Source of the DNA: Leptospiraceae bacterium UBA2033
Lineage (GTDB): Bacteria > Spirochaetota > Leptospiria > Leptospirales > Leptospiraceae
Direction: 5' to 3'
Length of the DNA stretch: 17,053 bases
NCBI GenBank assembly: GCA_002333425.1
Contig: DDBL01000187.1
Coordinates: 1 to 17,053 of the forward strand
Part shown: in pieces, positions 1 to 6,024 of the stretch
Layout of the letters: each line of letters starts with the position of its first letter
Position numbering within the stretch: position 1 is the stretch's first letter
Notes under the pieces: generated by a model
Databases searched by the model: none
What the model was told of the DNA's origin: nothing
The model's input: only the letters and a program-made list of their open reading frames with translations
Translations under genes and position numbers: made by a program

Positions 1-29
1 AGAGCACACGGAGGACACAGAGGTTAGTT
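1..29 (-). repeat. Dispersed repeat copy, minus orientation, at the window edge
   Basis: This copy matches positions 454-482 at 28 of 29 bases, the single difference being g14 versus a467. It belongs to the family whose plus-strand core reads gtgaactctgtgctctctg. The stop codon of the adjacent GxxExxY gene (tta, 24-26) lies inside it. The copy may extend beyond the window. Confidence 0.85.
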
Positions 30-395
30 TTTTATTCTGGTAATTCCATCTTTTAAAAGTATTTCATTAAAATTTATTAATAAACCTAATTGAATTCCAG
101 ATAGTTTTAAGTATGTAAGCAGTTGCTTCTTATGAATGGGAGCAATTTTCTCAACAGATTTAAGTTCGACGATTACTTTGTCATCAAGAATTAAATCGGC
201 TCTAAAACCAATTCCTAATTGTGCGCCATCATACATCACTGGAATTTCAACTTGTCTTTTAAAACTTATTCCATGTTTGTTCAATTCATAGGAAAGAGCT
301 TCTTCATAAATTGATTCTAATAATCCAACACCAAGTTCTTTATGAATTTTTATACATAGACCTATTAATTGTTCTGAAATTTCATTTTCATCCAT
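24..395 (-). CDS. GxxExxY protein (PDDEXK_3 family)
   Basis: This 123-residue protein has the length typical of the GxxExxY family. The signature is visible as G24-x-x-E27-x-x-Y30 in GVGLLESIYEEAL. A PD-(D/E)xK-like core follows, with D67 in RADLIL, E77-L-K79 in VIVELKS, and Q91 in a following helix. The family's function is not settled; the motif suggests a small nuclease fold. There is no signal peptide or membrane segment. The gene lies between near-identical direct repeats (1-29 and 454-482), and its stop codon falls within the first, so it looks like a cassette that ends in the repeat. It starts at the ATG at 395. The family assignment is firm, and any catalytic activity is inferred. Confidence 0.9.
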   Translation of the reverse strand: MDENEISEQLIGLCIKIHKELGVGLLESIYEEALSYELNKHGISFKRQVEIPVMYDGAQLGIGFRADLILDDKVIVELKSVEKIAPIHKKQLLTYLKLSGIQLGLLINFNEILLKDGITRIKN

Positions 396-408
396 ATATA
401 ATCCACCC

Positions 409-436
409 CTCCGTGAACTCTGTGCTCTCTGTGAGA
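409..436 (+). repeat. Dispersed repeat copy, plus orientation
   Basis: The core ccgtgaactctgtgctctct is present. It lies just upstream of the GxxExxY start codon, and an inverted copy begins 9 bp further on (446). The two arms could form an imperfect hairpin. Confidence 0.85.
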
Positions 437-445
437 CTAAGATTG

Positions 446-482
446 TTTCTCACAGAGCACACGGAGAACACAGAGGTTAGTT
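446..482 (-). repeat. Dispersed repeat copy, minus orientation
   Basis: An inverted member of the same family, ending cacagaggttagtt exactly as the copy at 1-29 does. Together the two bracket the GxxExxY gene as direct repeats about 453 bp apart. Confidence 0.85.
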
Positions 483-494
483 ACTGTTCATCAT

Positions 495-524
495 CTCTGT
501 GAACTCTGTGCTCTCTGTGAGAAA
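495..524 (+). repeat. Dispersed repeat copy, plus orientation
   Basis: This 30-bp unit matches the copy at 1897-1926 inside hsdM at 29 of 30 bases, and the copy at 1278-1307 at 29 of 30. It lies downstream of the vapC-like gene, between it and the GxxExxY gene. Confidence 0.85.
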
Positions 525-562
525 CCTATTCTTCGAGAACATAGAGCTTAATTAGCGTTATC

Positions 563-946
563 CTATAAACACAATACCTTTACTTCCGTAAAAGCATTTA
601 ACCGTTTATCGTTTGTTACAAAGAAATTAGCTTTACCAATAACAGAACAAGCCAAATGAATAGAGTCTGGAGTTTTAAAAGAATAAGCCGCGCGAATCTC
701 GGTAGCTTTATCAATTACCTCAGTGGTTAAATTAATAGTATCCGCAGATTCATTAAAGAAAAAATCAAATTCTTCTAGTAGTTGGGTATTTTTAGTTTGA
801 ATAGGTTTGCATCTACATTCCATTCTTGTTAAATCGGATACAAGTAATTCTGAGTCTTCTGGAATTAGATGAATCAGTTGTTCACGATAGTCTGTGATTC
901 TTTCTACTATATATATTACGATACAACTATCTAAATAATACTTCAT
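563..946 (-). CDS. PIN-domain ribonuclease toxin, VapC-like
   Basis: This 127-residue protein spans a complete PIN domain. The expected acidic metal ligands are visible: D6 in YYLDSC, E43 in RMECR, D94 in KTPDSIHLA, and D113 in VTNDKRL. PIN toxins of type II toxin-antitoxin systems cleave RNA in a metal-dependent manner, and all four acidic positions are kept here, so the enzyme looks intact. Its ATG (944-946) directly abuts the stop codon of the upstream small gene (947-949) with no gap, the usual sign of translational coupling in toxin-antitoxin operons. The toxin's RNA target cannot be read from the sequence. The domain call is strong. The vapC symbol is withheld because the partner is not a recognised VapB. 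Confidence 0.88.
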   Translation of the reverse strand: MKYYLDSCIVIYIVERITDYREQLIHLIPEDSELLVSDLTRMECRCKPIQTKNTQLLEEFDFFFNESADTINLTTEVIDKATEIRAAYSFKTPDSIHLACSVIGKANFFVTNDKRLNAFTEVKVLCL

Positions 947-1195
947 TTAATTCCAGTCGTCTCTTAATCTAGTAATATACAAATCGACCTCTTCTTTTCG
1001 CGGAGAAATATAATTTCTTTTTTCTTGCTTAGCTTGGATTTTATTTAGAGTCAATAGTAAGGATTGTTTTTTTCTAACCGCTTGCATTGGTTCCACAATA
1101 ACTCTTACTTTTTGCATTGCTAGAGATAACGATTCATCCAATTCTATCATCGTCGGAGTTTTGAGACTACCTGTTAAAATATAAGCATTTTGCAT
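947..1195 (-). CDS. Putative antitoxin partner of the PIN toxin
   Basis: This 82-residue small protein lies immediately upstream of, and is coupled to, the PIN-domain gene. Size, order and spacing fit an antitoxin. I do not recognise a specific family. The N-terminal part (residues 1-36) contains a MIELDESLSLAMQ stretch that could be a strand and helix. The basic, helical middle (about residues 41-65, rich in K, R and Q) ends in an acidic C-terminus that could thread into the toxin. No clear ribbon-helix-helix or AbrB signature was identified. It starts at the ATG at 1195. Function is inferred almost wholly from context; a transcription autoregulator role would be usual for such partners but is not shown. 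Confidence 0.65.
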   Translation of the reverse strand: MQNAYILTGSLKTPTMIELDESLSLAMQKVRVIVEPMQAVRKKQSLLLTLNKIQAKQEKRNYISPRKEEVDLYITRLRDDWN

Positions 1196-1255
1196 AATAG
1201 TTTTATCCTATAGTGTAAGATAAGCTTGGCAAGTATTTTTTACATGGAACTTTCT

Positions 1256-1345
1256 TCATAAGTTATCCTTTAGCCCTCTCCGTGAACTCTGTGCTCTCTG
1301 TGAGAAACCATTTCTTTCTTTGGCAAATTGTAGTTTAGCGTTCAT
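1256..1345 (-). pseudogene. Short reading frame after hsdM, cut off by a repeat
   Basis: A 29-codon frame begins with an ATG (1343-1345) 4 bp after the hsdM stop. It reads MNAKLQFAKERN and then runs straight into the dispersed repeat, translating it as GFSQRAQSSRRG before a TGA at 1256-1258. The position is where hsdS or another operon partner would start. The most economical reading is the first dozen codons of a lost downstream gene joined to the repeat. It is too short to identify the original gene, and it could be a chance frame. Confidence 0.4.
1278..1307 (+). repeat. Dispersed repeat copy, plus orientation, after hsdM
   Basis: This copy matches the one at 495-524 at 29 of 30 bases. It interrupts the short frame that begins 4 bp after the hsdM stop codon. 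Confidence 0.85.
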
Positions 1346-1349
1346 TTTT

Positions 1350-3551
1350 TCACAACAGCTCCTCAAAGTTCTTTTGGATTTGTTTTGCTAGGCTTGTTGC
1401 TTCTTTGTTTAAGTCTGCTAATTCAATATGAATTTCGGTTAATTTTTCTGTGAAGTCATAATCTTCTTCCTCTTCGGGTGCAACACCTACATACCGTCCG
1501 GGTGTCAGGCTATAGTCGTTATCCTTTAGCTCTTTTCGACTGACTAATTTTACTAATCCTTCTACGTCTTGTAATTTTCCCTCGGGGAAACGAACGAGTA
1601 GCCACTCCGACTGGCGAATGAAATAACGAATCTCATGTAGAACGCCGGAAAGCCCAGAGCGTGATTCTTCTAGCTCTTTTGTGAGTTTGTTTATTTCTTT
1701 GGTTGGAAATGTTTCTTTTTTATCCGAAATGCTTTTTTCTTTCAGAGAGTCTGTTAGTTTAAGCAATGATTTGAGAACTAAATCTGAGTCTTTAGCTAAG
1801 TCTTCGCAGCTTTTGGAAATTGGATCGAGCTTTTCCTGAATCTTATTTAACTGCTTTGCATTTACAGAAAAAACTGAGTTACCCTGTCTTAAATCCCTCT
1901 GTGAACTCTGTGCTCTCTGTGAGAGAGAAGATAGTTTCTCACAGAGAGCACTGAGGTCACGGAGGAAAGAGTCGGAGTTTATAAAGCTCTCTGTGTTCTT
2001 TGTGAACTCTGTGAGAATAATTTTTTCATCTTTGCAAAATTTCTGTAACAAAAATTGAATCTCTTTGTATTTCTTTTCAAAATTTTCTTTAGATGTGGTT
2101 AATGCCTCTTTTCCTTCAATGGATTTTTCTTGGTAAGAATTTACAAGCTCTAAGAATCTATCTTCCTCTCCGCGATAGAGCCATACTATGCTAGAAAGAT
2201 TTTTTAATTGTTCGGGGCTAAAGTCATTTATCTTACGAGTGACTTTTCTGTAAACATTGCGCGCATCTATCATCAAGACTTTGTCCTGTCTTTCTTTTGG
2301 TTTTCCTTTGTCAAAAAACCAAAGCTCACAGGGCACCGAGCGAGTGTAAAAGAAATTGGAGCGTATTGACATCATCACATCAACATGACCAGTCTCGATG
2401 AGCAGTTTACGGATAGTAGCCTCATCTGTGGAATTAAATTTATCTACTTCTTTGGTTTTAGAATCTTTTTTCTTATCAGGCAAATCCTCCTTAGCCATTC
2501 GTCCAGAGCTTGATGCTTGCGAAGACATTACAAATCCTGCTCTTCCTTTTTCTTTTAGGTAGCTATAGAAGTAAGAAATCCAAATATAATTTCCATTGGA
2601 TACTTTTTTCTTTTGGTTAACACCGGGTAGCCCAAAGGGAAGTCGCGGATCATCTTTAATTTTGTCTGCATCAATTTCATCCACATTGAACGGCGGATTA
2701 GCCATCACAAAATCGGCTTTGCCTAATAGTTCATGTCTATCATCGTAATAGGTAATTCCTTGTAAGATGGAGCCTTCTAATCCATGCACGGCTAAGTTCA
2801 TTTTGGCTAAACGGATTGTCGTCGGATTTTTTTCTTGTCCTTTGAAAGTTAGAACACGATTCGGGTCTTTCTTTTTTTGCTCTACAAAATGTGCACTTTG
2901 AACAAACATACCCGCAGTTCCATTCGCAGGATCAAACACAACTCCATGATCTGGTTCAATTACATATACAATCATTTGCACAATACTTTGTGGGGTAAGA
3001 AATTCCCCGTTATCGTGTGCTGATAGATTTGCAAATTGTGCTAAAAAGTATTCATAAATTCTGCCGAATACATCTCCGTCTGCATTGTCTAACGCTGAGT
3101 TGTCAAATTTTTTAAGAATTAAATCGAGTAAATTACTACCCGCTTTTTCAGTGGCTAACTTCCTGTATTCCTCTTTTGGTAAAACATCTTTTAATAATTC
3201 TGGATGATCTTCTTCAATTAACTCCATTGCTTTCACTATTCGCTCCGAAGTATTACCATCGTTTTTAGAATTTATCAAATATGGAAATTGAGATTCTTCT
3301 CTTAAAAATAATGCGCCTCTTCCAGAAAAATCTTCCTTCGTTAGAGGACGAATCTTTCCGCCTCTTGTCGGCAAATTCTGTTCTACCTCTGTCTTCACTT
3401 TTAAAAACCGGCTGTAGGCATGTCTTAAAAAAATAAATCCCATGATCGGTAAAAAATATTCATTACTTGCAAAATTGCTATTACTACGAAGTGTGTCTGC
3501 CGATTCCCAAAGGTCTTTTTCTATTGATTCAATATGTTCTAGTTGTTTCAT
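1350..3551 (-). CDS. hsdM: Type I restriction-modification DNA methyltransferase subunit (N6-adenine)
   Basis: This 733-residue protein has an HsdM N-terminal helical region (about 5-150), then an N6-adenine methylase core. The SAM-binding motif I is FDPANGTAG (206-214) and the catalytic motif IV is NPPF (285-288). Near the C-terminus (about 681-702) SLTPGRYVGVAPEEEEDYDF is typical of one HsdM subgroup. HsdM methylates adenine in the site chosen by HsdS. Between them, residues 440-650 form a charged, coiled-coil-like linker that makes the protein longer than most HsdM. Residues about 511-552 of this linker are encoded by three copies of the dispersed repeat, kept in frame without stops. No hsdS or hsdR lies beside it, so it is either an orphan or served by a distant specificity subunit. 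It starts at the ATG at 3551. Confidence 0.9.
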   Translation of the reverse strand: MKQLEHIESIEKDLWESADTLRSNSNFASNEYFLPIMGFIFLRHAYSRFLKVKTEVEQNLPTRGGKIRPLTKEDFSGRGALFLREESQFPYLINSKNDGNTSERIVKAMELIEEDHPELLKDVLPKEEYRKLATEKAGSNLLDLILKKFDNSALDNADGDVFGRIYEYFLAQFANLSAHDNGEFLTPQSIVQMIVYVIEPDHGVVFDPANGTAGMFVQSAHFVEQKKKDPNRVLTFKGQEKNPTTIRLAKMNLAVHGLEGSILQGITYYDDRHELLGKADFVMANPPFNVDEIDADKIKDDPRLPFGLPGVNQKKKVSNGNYIWISYFYSYLKEKGRAGFVMSSQASSSGRMAKEDLPDKKKDSKTKEVDKFNSTDEATIRKLLIETGHVDVMMSIRSNFFYTRSVPCELWFFDKGKPKERQDKVLMIDARNVYRKVTRKINDFSPEQLKNLSSIVWLYRGEEDRFLELVNSYQEKSIEGKEALTTSKENFEKKYKEIQFLLQKFCKDEKIILTEFTKNTESFINSDSFLRDLSALCEKLSSLSQRAQSSQRDLRQGNSVFSVNAKQLNKIQEKLDPISKSCEDLAKDSDLVLKSLLKLTDSLKEKSISDKKETFPTKEINKLTKELEESRSGLSGVLHEIRYFIRQSEWLLVRFPEGKLQDVEGLVKLVSRKELKDNDYSLTPGRYVGVAPEEEEDYDFTEKLTEIHIELADLNKEATSLAKQIQKNFEELL
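1897..2017. repeat. Three dispersed repeat copies inside hsdM
   Basis: Plus-orientation copies lie at 1897-1926 and 1986-2017, and an inverted copy at 1935-1966. The first two arms form a perfect 15-bp inverted repeat (gtgctctctgtgaga at 1910-1924 and its complement at 1937-1951) with a 12-nt loop. The whole cluster is open in the hsdM frame and encodes peptide such as SLSQRAQSSQRDLRQ. The copy at 1897-1926 matches the intergenic copy at 495-524 at 29 of 30 bases. Confidence 0.9.
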
Positions 3552-3737
3552 AATGCCCTATTGTAAAAAGTAATGAAATCGATATATGACAAGCTGTATA
3601 TAGAAATCACTATTCTAATCAGTCGATTAAATTCAATAGTTAAAATGGAAAACTACAGCTTTTTTGTTTTGACATTTTTATATTTATATACCACTCCTCA
3701 TAAATAAGTTCTACTATTTTATTTGAAAGGGGCATGC

Positions 3738-3803
3738 CCAATTGCCAAAAGTAGGTTATCTAGTGTTAAAAATGAATTTACTTTCGCTAAAGCTGGCAAT
3801 TGG
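3738..3803. repeat. 10-bp inverted repeat between hsdM and the DUF1016 gene
   Basis: The sequence ccaattgcca (3738-3747) is perfectly complementary to tggcaattgg (3794-3803), with a 46-nt spacer. It lies in the 278-bp gap between the divergent hsdM and DUF1016-SNase genes, ending 26 bp before the latter's ATG. It could be an operator, an mRNA leader stem or a mobile-element scar. No clear -35/-10 pair could be assigned in this gap. Confidence 0.5.
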
Positions 3804-3829
3804 TATAAATAGTTTTAAAGTAAAACAAT

Positions 3830-4411
3830 ATGCAAAGAAACTCCGACGGTATCTCTACCCCTACTTACAATTCTATTCTAAAAGATATCTCGCAAATTTA
3901 TGAAAACGCACAGATAGAAGGCGATGGAAATTGGAATAAGACAAATCTATTTGCACACTGGAAGATTGGCGAACGAATTGTTGAAGTCGAGCAAGACAAA
4001 CAAGAAAGAGCGGCTTATGGGGATATGGTGCTAAAGCAATTGTCAAAGGATTTGAATCGAAAATTTGGAAAAGGTTTTTCAGATCGGAACTTGCGGTACA
4101 TGCGAAAGTTTTATCAATTATATAAATTAAAAGAAGTAAAAACTCAGTTATCTTGGAGTCATTATCGAGAGCTTTTACTTGTTGATGATTTTAGTATCAG
4201 ATTGAAGTTGGAAAGTCTTGCCATTCGAGAGGACTTATCACAGTTAGAATTGCAAAAACGAGTTAAACAAGCTTTATCCGACAAATCTAGAAAATCTAAC
4301 TCTGAAAGTAAAAATGAATCAATGCCTGAAAGGCTGAAACGACCATTGATGTGGTTGTATCTATACCGCACTTTACAAAAATTTTCGTCAGATTTGGAAC
4401 GCCAGGGCTAG
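3830..4411 (+). CDS. DUF1016 N-terminal domain protein, first half of a split DUF1016-SNase gene
   Basis: The frame encodes 193 residues. They resemble the N-terminal DUF1016 (YhcG) domain, including the signatures HWKIGERIVEVEQ, AAYGDMVLKQLSKDL, GFSDRNLRYMRKFYQ and TQLSWSHYRELL. The PDDEXK nuclease that normally follows in YhcG is absent. The frame ends at TAG (4409-4411), but the same frame stays open past the stop and leads into an SNase domain. Without the TAG the product would run to 4930, about 366 residues. DUF1016_N fused to SNase is an arrangement I recall from other bacteria, so the stop is probably a recent nonsense mutation or is read through. The ATG at 3830 is the first in frame. 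Its role is unproven; the divergent hsdM suggests a defence context. Confidence 0.75.
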   Translation: MQRNSDGISTPTYNSILKDISQIYENAQIEGDGNWNKTNLFAHWKIGERIVEVEQDKQERAAYGDMVLKQLSKDLNRKFGKGFSDRNLRYMRKFYQLYKLKEVKTQLSWSHYRELLLVDDFSIRLKLESLAIREDLSQLELQKRVKQALSDKSRKSNSESKNESMPERLKRPLMWLYLYRTLQKFSSDLERQG

Positions 4412-4429
4412 TCTGTTCCAAATCTGGAC

Positions 4430-4930
4430 TTGGGTTTCTCAATTCGTTTAAAGGTAAATGATGATTATTCGCTAAAATCTATAAACGGCGGAGATTTGAA
4501 TAAACTCAAAGTTGGTTCAGTGATCGAAACAAGAAAGAAAGGGAGTTCGTATTACTTTGAGCCAGTAACTAGCGCAAAAGAGTTGTATACCTACAAGGCT
4601 TACTTGGAGAGAGTCATTGACGGGGATACTTTGCTTGTCAATATTGATTTGGGATTTTCTATCTTCGTCGAGCAGAGATTGAGATTACGAGGATTAGATG
4701 CTCCTGAGCTTGGGACGAATCGGGGAAACGCATCAAAGAAGTTTGTAGAGTCTCGTTTGAAGGATTGTAATTTTTTAATAATCAAAACTCACGGTTCAGA
4801 CAAATACGACCGTTATCTGGTAGACGTTTTTTATTTAAAGGGTGAGGATAATGAAGATAAGGTTTTGCGAGAGGGAACTTTTTTGAATAATGAACTGTTG
4901 GAAGAGAAGATGGCTTTGTTGGTGTTGTGA
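4430..4930 (+). CDS. Thermonuclease (SNase) domain, second half of the split gene
   Basis: The frame encodes about 166 residues, of which residues 50-160 form a staphylococcal-nuclease-like domain. The expected catalytic set is recognisable: an Arg in QRLRLRGLD, a Glu in APELG, and an Arg in DKYDRYL. The metal-ligand region VIDGDTLLV is also present. Such enzymes cleave DNA and RNA with calcium. The listed start is TTG (4430-4432) with no convincing ribosome binding site, and the frame is continuous with the DUF1016 gene across one TAG. I therefore read this as the C-terminal half of one interrupted gene. The residues before the domain (LDLGFSIRLKV) would be the linker. No signal peptide is visible, so it acts inside the cell if it is made. 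Confidence 0.75.
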   Translation: MGFSIRLKVNDDYSLKSINGGDLNKLKVGSVIETRKKGSSYYFEPVTSAKELYTYKAYLERVIDGDTLLVNIDLGFSIFVEQRLRLRGLDAPELGTNRGNASKKFVESRLKDCNFLIIKTHGSDKYDRYLVDVFYLKGEDNEDKVLREGTFLNNELLEEKMALLVL

Positions 4931-5114
4931 CCTAACCCCAATTTTGTGTTTCCTGCTTTTAAGCTGAGAGCTTCAGGGAAGGGGCAACTTGTAAGTAATC
5001 TCTTGAACTTAAAAGCTAGAACTTCGAAAAAGTATTAAATGGAGCATTGCGAAGTATTAAAGCGAAAAAGCCTGAGTCCACCCCCATTTCTGATGGAAAT
5101 GTCTAGCAGACCCC

Positions 5115-5158
5115 AGCTTCTTCGCTGATGCTCTCGAAGCTTCGTCGGGTTTTCTTTT
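5115..5158 (+). terminator. Possible weak intrinsic terminator
   Basis: The 6-bp arms agcttc (5115-5120) and gaagct (5136-5141) are followed after a short interval by a T-rich run (gggttttcttttctttttt). It would lie about 200 bp after the SNase stop. The stem is short and the T tract does not start directly at its foot, so this is tentative. Confidence 0.25.
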
Positions 5159-5166
5159 CTTTTTTG

Positions 5167-5261
5167 CTTACTTTTTTCTTTTCTTTTTCATATCAAACTG
5201 CGACCGAGCAGTTTGGAGTTTGCGCTTCTTGGTGCAAAGGGTGGAAAAAGAAAAAAGTAAG
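5167..5261. repeat. Nested perfect hairpin
   Basis: The outer arms cttacttttttctttt (5167-5182) and aaaagaaaaaagtaag (5246-5261) are perfectly complementary over 16 bp. Inside them, caaactgc (5194-5201) and gcagtttg (5208-5215) form a perfect 8-bp stem with a 6-nt loop. The element sits at the start of the relatively GC-rich non-coding segment. It may be the end of a mobile element or a structured RNA; nothing else identifies it. Confidence 0.6.
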
Positions 5262-5660
5262 AAGGTCATCATCCCCACGCTGGGAAGCGGAATAAAGAAA
5301 GTATCCCACTCAGGGAAGAGAAAGCGAAGAAAATCTCAAAAGTGTATTTTGCAAGAAAAGGATAATAAGGTTTAACCTTATGAAAAGAAAAATCTGACAA
5401 CTCCACTGCGTTAGGGATACGAAGGGGAAGTCGCTCTGTTTGCGACCGTAGCGATAGCGAAGCCCGTAGTAGCCCGGCGCGTTAAGCCGAGAAAGGAAAA
5501 CAAAATCACGGTTTGGTGTAGCAAATACTGAGAATGCGCAACGCCCAAACTTTGGTCTAGGACTCGACCGCCTCGTCATGATGCGTTATGCGATCAATGA
5601 TACACGATATATTCATTCGGGGAATTTGAGGTTTTTGAAGCAGTTTGTTTGATTGTTTGC

Positions 5661-5683
5661 CACAGAGGCACGGAGACGCAGAG
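5661..5683 (+). repeat. Diverged dispersed repeat (cacagaggcacggagacgcag)
   Basis: It resembles the minus orientation of the cacagagcacacggagaaca repeats at the left end of the window, but shorter and with several changes. It lies 30 bp upstream of the AAA ATPase remnant. Confidence 0.6.
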
Positions 5684-5713
5684 TGGAAAAGAAAATGCTG
5701 CTAGGAGATTTAT

Positions 5714-5825
5714 ATGAGAATTGAAAAATTATACATGAAAAACTTTAGAGGATTTGACGAAAGGACGTTTACTTTTTCTCCTAATTTTAATTTAATCATC
5801 TGAGAAAATGGATCAGGAAATAGTT
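5714..5825 (+). pseudogene. Remnant of an AAA/RecF-like ATPase N-terminus
   Basis: An ATG (5714-5716) preceded by an aggag ribosome binding site (5703-5707) opens a frame reading MRIEKLYMKNFRGFDE and then FTFSPNFNLII. This is the usual start of SMC/RecF-like AAA ATPases. The frame then meets TGA (5801-5803) where the Walker A glycine codon GGA is expected. It continues ENGSGN, matching GENGSGK up to the lost lysine, and homology ends. The gene is therefore a 5' stub, broken by one nonsense change and a large 3' deletion. Such ATPases often belong to defence systems such as OLD-family or restriction modules, but the stub is too short to say which. Confidence 0.7.
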
Positions 5826-6024
5826 GAACGGAGTAGAGAATTAGAATGGAACGATAAAAGTATACTACGAACAACTATTGTTAATACAAAAGGTTTACAA
5901 CGAATTGCTTCTGATAAAGCAAACCAAAAAAGAAAACCACAGCTTTTTGTATTAGTATAAATCCGCACGTTCTAAATTTTTCTTGCTATATTTACCATAT
6001 TCACTAAAAATTGAAAGTTACATT

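Larger units (their letters stand above)
4931..5713. other. 783-bp region without a convincing gene
   Basis: The left part (4931-5090) is unremarkable and carries two copies of aagtattaaa (5030-5039, 5052-5061). From about 5100 to 5580 the composition shifts to relatively GC-rich and structured sequence. It has a nested hairpin (5167-5261) and short motifs such as gcgaccgtagcgatagcgaa. The only longer frame (5310-5579, minus) is of odd composition and has no recognisable domain. I see no RNA-gene signature that I can name. At 5661-5683 a diverged member of the dispersed repeat family is present. The middle looks like a non-coding dispersed or mobile element. Confidence 0.6.

Noticed and set aside
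409..524. Possible CRISPR array from the three closely placed repeats
   Set aside because: The copies alternate in orientation, the spacers are only about 9-12 bp, and there are no cas genes.
3669..3690. ttgaca followed by a tatata stretch as a promoter
   Set aside because: The spacing between ttgaca (3669-3674) and tatata (3685-3690) is only 10 bp, too short for a standard sigma-70 promoter.
5310..5579. 89-codon minus-strand frame in the relatively GC-rich segment
   Set aside because: Its translation has unusual composition, no domain, and lies within structured repeat-like DNA. It is more likely a chance frame of a non-coding element.
5808..5960. 50-codon plus-strand frame starting MDQEIVERSRELEWND
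   Set aside because: It starts inside the broken Walker A region in another frame, has no ribosome binding site and no recognised domain. It may be a fragment of another lost gene, but this cannot be shown.
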